NCBI GenBank assembly: GCA_030623125.1
Contig: JAUXMQ010000048.1
Span: forward strand, 1-7,486
Source: Acidimicrobiia bacterium
Lineage (GTDB): Bacteria > Actinomycetota > Acidimicrobiia > Spongiisociales > ZC4RG35
Length of the DNA stretch: 7,486 bases
Direction: 5' to 3'
The notes under the pieces were generated by a model. It saw nothing but the letters and a program-made list of their open reading frames with translations. It had not been told where the DNA came from and made no database searches. Positions 1 through 5,612 of the stretch are shown here, in pieces; the first letter of the stretch is position 1; every line of letters starts with the position of its first letter. The translations under genes were made by a program, and so were the position numbers.

Positions 1-186
1 ACGCCAACCCCCTGCGACGGTGCGCAACACCAGCCCAGCTCCACGTGTTTCCATCTCATCCCGAAGCTGGAGAAGCAGATCCTCAACCTGCACCGTTGAG
101 ACTTCGAGCACCTCCGCCAGCTCGCCGGCGGGCACTGGCGATTCGGTTACGAACAGGACTGCTTCGAGGGCGGCAAGTTCGTTCAA
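1..186 (-). CDS. scpB: Segregation and condensation protein B, N-terminal fragment (3' end beyond the window)
   Basis: ScpB forms a dimer that joins ScpA and SMC in the bacterial condensin complex, which compacts and helps segregate the chromosome. The 62 visible codons read LNELAALEAVLFVTESPV and onward to an LRTVAGGWR-like segment. This matches the first winged-helix domain of ScpB: an 'ALEAVLF' opening helix, a helix of 'AELAEVL' type, and a beta-strand with 'GGW' at the wing. I chose TTG at 186-184 because it overlaps the scpA stop in a TTGA arrangement and has a GGAG 8 nt upstream. An in-frame GTG at 195-193 is an alternative, but the GGAG overlaps it. The reading frame stays open to base 1, so the rest of the gene lies outside. 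The position directly after scpA is the usual operon arrangement and supports the call. Confidence 0.85.
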   Translation of the reverse strand, partial: MNELAALEAVLFVTESPVPAGELAEVLEVSTVQVEDLLLQLRDEMETRGAGLVLRTVAGGWR

Positions 187-944
187 GATGCCCACTCCGA
201 GGTCAGGTCAATGTTGGGATCGTCTCGATGGCGAACCTCGATCGTCGACAGCCAATCATCCTGGGCAACCTCGATCAGACCCCAGCGGGCCATCTCGAGT
301 AGTGCGAGGAAGTAGGCGGCGACCTCAACCGGGCGGTCGCAGTGTTCGGTCAGGTCCTCGAAGCTGGAGATGGTGGCTGCCTCGATGCGAAGACGCAGGT
401 CCTCTATCGCCAACTCGACACTCGGCAGTTCCAGATCCAGGTGGTCGAGATCGAGCTCCTGAGAGGACCTCGCGAAGACCCTGGCAGCGAGGGCAGCCAA
501 CCCTGTAGCGTCGATGGGCATGGCCACGTCAGGCAAAGGAGTCCGAACATCCTGGTCGAGACCGGAAACCCGGGGCACATATCGATTCCCGTCCTGAAGC
601 CTTCGCTGAAGGACCGCTGCGACGTCTTTGAATGTGACACACACCAACAACTGCGAAAGCAAGCGGTCTCGTTCCTCGATGAGAGCCAGCTCGTCGTCGA
701 GTTGGATGTCACCCGAAGTTGGAAGCAGAAACTGGGCTTTCAACTGAATCAGGGTGGCCGCGATGAGAAGAAACTCTGAGGTGACGTCGATGTCCATCTC
801 GCGCATCTCGTCGAGGAATGAGATGTACTCCTCCACCACTTCGGTGAGCCCCACCGCTGTTATCTCGACCTGGTGCTTTGTTATCAATTGAAGAAGCAGG
901 TCGAGAGGCCCTTGAAACACAGTGGTGTTGACGCGGAATGTCAT
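183..944 (-). CDS. scpA: Segregation and condensation protein A (kleisin subunit of SMC-ScpAB)
   Basis: ScpA is the kleisin that bridges the two SMC heads and carries the ScpB dimer, forming the condensin-like ring on the chromosome. The 253-residue product is of normal family length. The N-terminal SMC-neck-binding region has the family's F-x-GPLDLLL-x-LI motif at about 10-21 and AATLIQLKAQFLLP at about 62-75. An acidic, variable middle (about 80-180) follows, and the C-terminal winged helix that contacts the SMC head includes EVAAYFLALLEMARWGLI at about 207-224. The ATG at 944-942 is placed so that the protein begins ten residues before the GPLDLLL motif, as expected. No Shine-Dalgarno precedes it; the 8 nt before ATG are mostly pyrimidine. 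A ParA-like ATPase usually precedes scpA in mycobacteria and streptomycetes, and it is absent here. The stop overlaps the scpB start by 4 nt, so the two are probably translationally coupled. Confidence 0.95.
   Translation of the reverse strand: MTFRVNTTVFQGPLDLLLQLITKHQVEITAVGLTEVVEEYISFLDEMREMDIDVTSEFLLIAATLIQLKAQFLLPTSGDIQLDDELALIEERDRLLSQLLVCVTFKDVAAVLQRRLQDGNRYVPRVSGLDQDVRTPLPDVAMPIDATGLAALAARVFARSSQELDLDHLDLELPSVELAIEDLRLRIEAATISSFEDLTEHCDRPVEVAAYFLALLEMARWGLIEVAQDDWLSTIEVRHRDDPNIDLTSEWAS
195..198 (-). promoter_or_regulatory. Ribosome binding site deciding the scpB TTG start
   Basis: A GGAG lies within the last codons of scpA and ends 8 nt before the TTG at 186. This spacing favours TTG over the in-frame GTG at 195, which the motif itself overlaps. 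Confidence 0.5.
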
Positions 945-952
945 TAGGGGAG

Positions 953-958
953 AGATTA
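953..958 (-). promoter_or_regulatory. Candidate -10 element (TANNNT) for a leaderless scpA transcript
   Basis: TAATCT on the minus strand fits the actinobacterial -10 consensus TANNNT and ends 8 nt before the scpA ATG. That would place transcription start at or next to the A of the ATG. The absence of a Shine-Dalgarno fits a leaderless start. I see no recognisable -35 hexamer. TANNNT is a short motif and can occur by chance, so confidence is low. Confidence 0.3.
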
Positions 959-959
959 T

Positions 960-1475
960 TCAGACAACATCGCTGGCTCTGGCCTTTGGCGCCTGATCCG
1001 CCGAGATCAGGATCTCCCAAGTTTGGCTTTCGATGGTCTGAGGACGCTCACTCTGATGATGAAGCGCGAATTCGATGGCGAGCGACGGTGCCCCCATCCG
1101 GGTGAGCTCTCGGGCTCCGATTTCTCCATGATCCCCATAAAGGAGCATTCGTCTGGTGAGCGGAAGCCTGAGAAGCATCAGGATCGACGTGACGGAGCGT
1201 CCGATCACCCCGAGACGGGCATGACGTTTTCCGATGTCGTGCATCAGCGCCGCTGCGATGACATCGCTGGCGCTGCGGCCATCCGAAATCACACTCAGAG
1301 CGGCGTGATGTCCGTGACGTTGATCCGCTGTCATTTGCTCGAAGAACACTTCGGCCATCTCGTCGGTGAGCCAAGAGTCAACGGCGGTCCGCTCGGAGAT
1401 TGACAGCGGCTTTGACGTGAGGACGTCGAAGAACCGTCTGAACAGATGGCTCAGAGAGCCGGAGACCCGTGTCAG
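960..1475 (-). CDS. HD-domain metal-dependent phosphohydrolase, substrate unknown (start uncertain)
   Basis: This is a small HD-superfamily protein. In the frame starting at 1475 the likely metal ligands are all present: H54 (in DQRHG), H79-D80 (in MHDIGK), H116 (in GDHGEIGA), H139-H140 (in ALHHQ) and D160 (in SADQ). The set H, HD, H, H, D resembles HDIG-type two-metal phosphohydrolases rather than the minimal one-metal kind. The substrate cannot be read from sequence. The first ordinary start codon, ATG at 1358, would give 132 residues and begin within what looks like conserved protein. The frame is open upstream and reads sensibly (HLFRRFFDVLTSKPLS, then WLTDEMAEVFF). Only CTG codons are available there: 1475, overlapping the zinc-finger gene's stop in a CTGA, or 1454. 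I chose 1475 for the overlap pattern, without a Shine-Dalgarno to confirm it. The HD identity is firm; the start and function are not. Confidence 0.75.
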   Translation of the reverse strand: MTRVSGSLSHLFRRFFDVLTSKPLSISERTAVDSWLTDEMAEVFFEQMTADQRHGHHAALSVISDGRSASDVIAAALMHDIGKRHARLGVIGRSVTSILMLLRLPLTRRMLLYGDHGEIGARELTRMGAPSLAIEFALHHQSERPQTIESQTWEILISADQAPKARASDVV

Positions 1476-1822
1476 GAAGCGACCCGGGATTTGCAGTCGA
1501 CGCAGAGGACGGACGCAGGTCGAAACTCCATTCGATCGGCTCCGATCTCTTGGCCACAGTTATCGCAGGTTCCGTAGGTTCCCGCGGCGATGTGCGCCAA
1601 GGCGTTATCGACATTCTCCAACTGGCGCTTCAGGGAGTCAACCAGTCCAAGAACCTCGGTCCGCTCGGCTGTCACAGCGGCGGCATCGGCAAAACTCTCC
1701 CCGAAATCGAGGTCGGCCTTGAGGTCCCCCGATTCGACCGCGCCGAGCTCATCAAGCTGATGAACCAAGTTCTTCCGCTCAGTTCTGAGGGCCTTCTTTG
1801 CGGTTGAGATGTCGAGCGACAT
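1472..1822 (-). CDS. DksA/TraR-family C4 zinc-finger protein
   Basis: The 116-residue product belongs to the DksA/TraR family. Members have an N-terminal coiled coil that can enter the RNA polymerase secondary channel and a C-terminal zinc finger; some modulate transcription together with (p)ppGpp. Here a charged helical region (about 5-75) precedes four cysteines at 86, 89, 107 and 110, the C-x2-C-x17-C-x2-C spacing typical of the family. At the presumed coiled-coil tip, FADAAA keeps the second aspartate and the alanine of DksA's D-x2-D-x-A, but the first aspartate is not matched, so DksA-like activity on polymerase is uncertain. The length is below that of E. coli DksA (151) and above that of TraR (73). 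The ATG at 1822 is preferred over the adjacent GTG at 1825 because an AAGGAG lies 6 nt upstream. The ATG shares one base with the xerD stop (TGATG), implying coupling. Confidence 0.85.
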   Translation of the reverse strand: MSLDISTAKKALRTERKNLVHQLDELGAVESGDLKADLDFGESFADAAAVTAERTEVLGLVDSLKRQLENVDNALAHIAAGTYGTCDNCGQEIGADRMEFRPASVLCVDCKSRVAS

Positions 1823-2697
1823 CACCTACTCCTTGGATGTGCCTGGACGTAGATCTCCATCACGTGGGCGGGACTTACCCTCGTGTAGACCTGGGTTGTG
1901 CTGATTGTAGCGTGTCCCAGCATCTCTTGAACAGTTCGCAGGTCGGCTCCCGCCTCGACCATGTGGGTCGCCGCGGAGTGCCGCAAGACATGGGGCGACA
2001 CCCGCATCGGCTCGATTCCTGCACCCGCGGCGTGCTTCTTGACCACGTCAAACGCCCCTTGTCGTGAGAGTCTCCCGCCCCTCAAGTTGAGAAACACCGG
2101 GTCACCTGGCTCCGAGCGTTTGAGGAGTGACAGGCGGTCGGGCAGCCATCGTGACATGGCCTCGACTGCCTTGGAACCGAGCGGCACGAGACGCTGTCTG
2201 GAGCCCTTTCCCGTTACCAGAACAATCTTGTCCGTCAGATCGAGGTCGCCCAGGTCGAGACCGACCGCCTCCGACACTCGGGCACCTGACGCATAGAGAA
2301 ACTCCAAGAGAGCAGAATCGCGACGGGCACCTGGAGTCTCAGAACCCGGAGCTTCCACCAAGGCGATTACCTCCTCGATTGTGAGGGCCTTGGGAAATGG
2401 ATCCGGGCGAGGTGGAGTGTCGATGAGACTCGTCGGATCCGAATCTCTCAGCTCCTCGATGAGGAGAAAACGATGGAGACCTTTGACCGCGGCGATCTTT
2501 CGTCCGATGGTCGCGTTTGTCAGATGTTTCTCACGCAGTTGGCTCACGAATTGCTCAACCAGATCAACACTCGGCTCAGTGCCGTCCAGGAAGAGCAGAT
2601 ACTGAGTGAGGTCCTGCTGGTAGGCGGTGAGTGTGTTCCGGGCCAAACCCTTCTCGACCCGAAGCGATACCAGATACTCCTCGATGCACTCGGACAT
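1822..2697 (-). CDS. xerD: Tyrosine site-specific recombinase XerD
   Basis: XerD, normally acting with XerC at dif, resolves chromosome dimers before cell division. The 291-residue length is typical. The N-terminal core-binding SAM-like domain spans about 1-90 (LVSLRVEKGLARNTLTAY, GRKIAAVKGLHRF). The catalytic domain follows with all expected residues: R140 (SGARVSEAV), K164 (VTGKGSRQR), H236 and R239 (SPHVLRHSAATH), H262 (LGHATISTT) and the nucleophile Y271 (TQVYTRVS). Position between pyrG/ald and scpAB matches actinobacterial xerD rather than a phage integrase, and no attachment site or prophage gene is nearby. The ATG at 2697 is 17 bp after the ald stop; I see no clear Shine-Dalgarno, so coupling to ald translation is possible. 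XerC versus XerD cannot be fully settled from sequence alone, but context favours XerD. Confidence 0.93.
   Translation of the reverse strand: MSECIEEYLVSLRVEKGLARNTLTAYQQDLTQYLLFLDGTEPSVDLVEQFVSQLREKHLTNATIGRKIAAVKGLHRFLLIEELRDSDPTSLIDTPPRPDPFPKALTIEEVIALVEAPGSETPGARRDSALLEFLYASGARVSEAVGLDLGDLDLTDKIVLVTGKGSRQRLVPLGSKAVEAMSRWLPDRLSLLKRSEPGDPVFLNLRGGRLSRQGAFDVVKKHAAGAGIEPMRVSPHVLRHSAATHMVEAGADLRTVQEMLGHATISTTQVYTRVSPAHVMEIYVQAHPRSR
1829..1834 (-). promoter_or_regulatory. Ribosome binding site of the zinc-finger gene
   Basis: AAGGAG sits inside the last codons of xerD, 6 nt before ATG 1822 but only 3 nt before GTG 1825. The spacing decides for the ATG. Confidence 0.7.
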
Positions 2698-2714
2698 CGA
2701 GAGTCGGTCGGGGC

Positions 2715-3827
2715 TCAGAGGGCCTCGGCAGCGGGGACATGGTCAACGCCGAGACTCTCGGCGACGGCGTCATGACACACACTGTCACCCACGATGTTCA
2801 CACCCAACTCGAGTTCCGGGTGGGCGGTGATCGCATGTCGCACGCCCTCGTCGGCGAGGGCAACCACATAACTCATGGTGGCGTTGGTCAAGGCGTAGGT
2901 AGACGTGTGGGGCACTGCCCCGGGGATGTTTCCCACCGCGTAGTGGAGGACGTCGTGAACCGTGAAAACGGGATCCGTGTGGGTTGTCTCCTCAGATGTC
3001 TCGAAACAGCCTCCCTGGTCGATGGCGACGTCGACGAGCACAGCACCACGCTTCATCGATTGCACCATCTCCTCGGTGACGAGCTTGGGTGCCGCAGCAC
3101 CGGGAACCAGAACGGTCCCGATCACGAGGTCGGCCGCGAGGACCTGATCCTCCAGGGTCAGCTTGTTGGAGTGAAGTGTGACGATCCGGCCCTGATAGAG
3201 GGAGTCGAGCGATCGAAGCTTGTTGATGTCGGTGTCGAGAACCACGACGTCAGCCTGCATACCCATGGCAATCACCGCAGCATTCGACCCGGCCATGCCT
3301 CCACCGATCACCACAACCCTGGCCGGACTCACTCCCGTCACGCCTCCGAGGAGAATTCCTCTCCCACCCTGCGCCTTCCCGAGAAAATAGGCACCTGCCT
3401 GTGTCGCCATCCGCCCCGCGATCTCGGACATGGGAGCGAGCAGGGGTAGCGAGCCGTCCGGCATCTGAACGGTTTCGTAGGCGATGGCGATGATTCCCTT
3501 CCCTGCCAGACCCTCGGCCAGCGCCGGGTAGGCGGCGAGGTGAAGGTACGTGAAGAGGACCTGGCCCTCCCTCAACATCTCGACCTCAGAGGACTGAGGC
3601 TCTTTCACTTTCAGGATCATGTCGGCGTCACCGAACACTGCTTCGGCGCGAGGAACGATGGTGGCGCCTTGCGCCTCGAACTCGTCGTCGTGAATGGTCG
3701 AGCCTTCGCCAGCGTCCTTCTCGATGAGGACCTCATGGCCACGGTCGGTCAATTCGCGTACGCCAACCGGTGTGATGGCGACACGATCCTCAGCGGTCTT
3801 GATCTCCCTCGGTACGCCAACGATCAC
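2715..3827 (-). CDS. ald: L-alanine dehydrogenase (NAD-dependent)
   Basis: The enzyme interconverts L-alanine with pyruvate and ammonium using NAD(H), and in actinobacteria contributes to nitrogen use and redox balance. The 370-residue product begins MIVGVPREIKTAEDRVAITP, the family's opening, and ends with an AAEAL-type tail. Catalytic and pyruvate-binding residues align by position with characterised Ald: R15, K75 (KVKEP), H96 (YLHLA) and D270 (VDVAIDQGG). The NAD-binding Rossmann motif is VIGGGMAGSNAA at about 174-184, with D198 placed to bind the adenosine ribose. The GTG start at 3827 follows a strong GAGGAGGG by 7 nt. It follows pyrG by 38 bp and precedes xerD by 17 bp. In Streptomyces ald also lies in this chromosomal neighbourhood, while in M. 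tuberculosis it lies elsewhere. Pyridine transhydrogenase alpha subunits are related but lack this catalytic set. Confidence 0.96.
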   Translation of the reverse strand: MIVGVPREIKTAEDRVAITPVGVRELTDRGHEVLIEKDAGEGSTIHDDEFEAQGATIVPRAEAVFGDADMILKVKEPQSSEVEMLREGQVLFTYLHLAAYPALAEGLAGKGIIAIAYETVQMPDGSLPLLAPMSEIAGRMATQAGAYFLGKAQGGRGILLGGVTGVSPARVVVIGGGMAGSNAAVIAMGMQADVVVLDTDINKLRSLDSLYQGRIVTLHSNKLTLEDQVLAADLVIGTVLVPGAAAPKLVTEEMVQSMKRGAVLVDVAIDQGGCFETSEETTHTDPVFTVHDVLHYAVGNIPGAVPHTSTYALTNATMSYVVALADEGVRHAITAHPELELGVNIVGDSVCHDAVAESLGVDHVPAAEAL

Positions 3828-3834
3828 GGATGAA

Positions 3835-3842
3835 CCCTCCTC
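3835..3842 (-). promoter_or_regulatory. Strong Shine-Dalgarno of ald
   Basis: GAGGAGGG ends 7 nt before the GTG at 3827. It is the best ribosome binding site in the window and fixes the ald start. Confidence 0.8.
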
Positions 3843-3865
3843 AAACTATGCCACGAGGTTAGTGG

Positions 3866-5575
3866 TCAGTCGACGGTCACTTCCCGTGACTCTTCCGCGG
3901 CGATGACGGGTCTCGATGCTCGTTTCCTTCCGGCGGCTTCCACGAGGCCGGCGAAGAGCGGGTGTGGGATGTCCGGCCTCGAGCGGAACTCGGGGTGGGC
4001 CTGGGTTGCGACAAAGAATGGATGATCCACCAGTTCGATGTACTCGACGAGATTGTCGTCCGGGGACAATCCGGGAAGACGCATCCCGGCCGCTTCGAGA
4101 TCCTTGCGATAATGGTTGTTCACTTCCCAGCGGTGACGGTGCCGTTCGTACACCAGCTCCTCGTCGTAGAGCGATCTGACAATGGAGCCCTCGGCAAGCT
4201 TTGCTGCATAGAGGCCCAATCGCATCGTGCCCCCTTTTTCTTCGACCTCCTCCTGGCTTTCCATGAGATCGATCACCGGGTGGGGTGACGACGGGTCGAA
4301 CTCGGTGCTGTTGGCATCGGTCAGCCCCAAAACCGCCCTGGAGAATTCGATGATCGCACATTGCAGGCCGAGACAGAGACCCAGAAACGGGATGTTGTGC
4401 TCGCGGGCGTATCTGATCGCCTGAATCTTTCCCTCGACACCTCTGTAGCCAAAACCTCCCGGAACCACCACCGCATCGAGATCCTCCAGATATGAGTCGG
4501 AAAGAAGCCCGGTCAGCTCATCGCTCGGGATCCAACGGAGATCGAGTTTCAAGCCGTGGGCGGCGGCGCCATGTCGAAGAGCCTCGGCAACGGACAGATA
4601 CGCGTCGGGAAGCTCCACGTACTTGCCCACGATCCCCACCGTCACCAGATCGGTGGCATTCCGGGCCTTTTCCACCATTGCCTGCCATGCGTCGAGGTTT
4701 GGCGGACCGGTGACGAGTCCAAGGCGATCGCACACGACATCATCCATGGCACCAGCATGCAAGACGAGCGGAACCTCGTAGATATCCCGCGAGTCGGGCG
4801 CGGCTATCACGGCACGCGACTCTACGTCGCAAAACAGGCTGATCTTTCTGCGCACCTCATCGTCGATATCCCGGTCGGAGCGAACAATGATCAGGTCCGG
4901 ATGGATTCCCTTGCTCCGGAGTTCGGCAACGGAGTGCTGGGTCGGCTTGGTCTTCAACTCCTCAGATGTGGCTATGTAAGGCACCAGCGTTACATGGACG
5001 TAGAGGACGTTCTCCCGTCCCACGTCGTTTCCGTATTGCCGGATTGCTTCCAAGAAGGGAAGACTCTCTATGTCACCGACAGTCCCGCCCACCTCCGTGA
5101 TAACGACGTCAACCTCTTGTGAGGCGACGCGCTGGATGCGCTCCTTGATCTCGTTGGTGATATGCGGAATCACCTGCACGGTGTCGCCCAGATAGTCGCC
5201 CCTTCGCTCCTTCTGAATCACCGACAGGTACACGGATCCGGAGGTGACATTGGATGAGCGCTTCAGGTTTTCGCCGGTGAATCGCTCGTAGTGCCCGAGG
5301 TCGAGGTCGGTCTCGCCGCCATCGTCCGTCACGAACACCTCGCCGTGCTGGAACGGATTCATGGTCCCTGGATCGACGTTGATGTAGGGGTCGAGCTTTT
5401 GGTTGACGACCTTCAGACCACGTGCCTTGAGCAGACGTCCGAGAGAAGCCGCGGCTATCCCTTTGCCGAGGCTGGAAACCACCCCACCGGTGATGAAGAC
5501 ATACTTGGTCGCGATTGGAGCGGGAGAAGGGCTGTCGGAGATGGATTCCGGAGTAGAAGGAGGCCCGTTCGTCAC
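3866..5575 (-). CDS. pyrG: CTP synthase (glutamine-hydrolysing)
   Basis: PyrG makes CTP from UTP, ATP and glutamine, the last step of de novo pyrimidine nucleotide synthesis. The 569-residue protein is complete. The synthetase domain (about 24-290) begins with KYVFITGGVVSSLGKGIAAA, containing the P-loop-like SSLGKG at 34-39, followed by KLDPYINVDPGTMNP, HGEVFVTDDGGETDLDLGHYER and EVGGTVGDIES. The class I glutaminase domain (about 310-545) has the oxyanion segment PGGFGYRG at about 372-379, the nucleophile C401 in GLCLGLQ, and H527/E529 in QAHPEF. The GTG start at 5575 is secure: an in-frame TGA lies only three codons upstream and the next possible start would cut into the P-loop region. This leaves a Ser/Pro-rich N-terminal extension of about 22 residues before ATKYVF. 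No Shine-Dalgarno is evident. A Nudix hydrolase gene often follows pyrG in mycobacteria; here ald follows instead. Confidence 0.98.
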   Translation of the reverse strand: MTNGPPSTPESISDSPSPAPIATKYVFITGGVVSSLGKGIAAASLGRLLKARGLKVVNQKLDPYINVDPGTMNPFQHGEVFVTDDGGETDLDLGHYERFTGENLKRSSNVTSGSVYLSVIQKERRGDYLGDTVQVIPHITNEIKERIQRVASQEVDVVITEVGGTVGDIESLPFLEAIRQYGNDVGRENVLYVHVTLVPYIATSEELKTKPTQHSVAELRSKGIHPDLIIVRSDRDIDDEVRRKISLFCDVESRAVIAAPDSRDIYEVPLVLHAGAMDDVVCDRLGLVTGPPNLDAWQAMVEKARNATDLVTVGIVGKYVELPDAYLSVAEALRHGAAAHGLKLDLRWIPSDELTGLLSDSYLEDLDAVVVPGGFGYRGVEGKIQAIRYAREHNIPFLGLCLGLQCAIIEFSRAVLGLTDANSTEFDPSSPHPVIDLMESQEEVEEKGGTMRLGLYAAKLAEGSIVRSLYDEELVYERHRHRWEVNNHYRKDLEAAGMRLPGLSPDDNLVEYIELVDHPFFVATQAHPEFRSRPDIPHPLFAGLVEAAGRKRASRPVIAAEESREVTVD

Positions 5576-5583
5576 GGGATTTC

Positions 5584-5589
5584 ACAGTA
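5584..5589 (-). promoter_or_regulatory. Candidate -10 element (TANNNT) for a leaderless pyrG transcript
   Basis: TACTGT on the minus strand lies in the 37 bp between recN and pyrG and ends 8 nt before the pyrG GTG, the same spacing as the candidate upstream of scpA. pyrG also lacks a visible Shine-Dalgarno. No good -35 hexamer is seen, and the motif is short enough to arise by chance. Confidence 0.25.
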
Positions 5590-5612
5590 GCACCCAACCG
5601 CGGTGATGCCAC

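Noticed and set aside
20..779. Several plus-strand open frames opposite scpA and scpB
   Set aside because: Arg/Ser/Pro-rich translations without motifs, lying opposite clearly identified genes.
1822..2697. xerD as a phage or island integrase
   Set aside because: Its length, catalytic set and housekeeping neighbours fit chromosomal XerD; no tRNA, attachment repeats or phage genes are nearby.
2631..3449. Long plus-strand open frame (272 codons) opposite ald
   Set aside because: It lies wholly antisense to a well-identified alanine dehydrogenase; its His/Gly/Arg-rich translation shows no recognisable motif and is explained by GC-rich codon use on the other strand.
3828..3865. Short inverted repeat (CCAC/GTGG) in the pyrG-ald gap
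   Set aside because: Only four pairs with a 7-nt loop and no T run; too weak to call.
4556..5122. Plus-strand open frame (188 codons) opposite pyrG
   Set aside because: Antisense shadow of the CTP synthase; no family motif and no ribosome binding site seen.
5576..5612. Imperfect hairpin in the recN-pyrG gap
   Set aside because: The outer six-pair stem includes a G-T pair and the inside mismatches; no T run follows, so it does not qualify as an intrinsic terminator or a supported attenuator.
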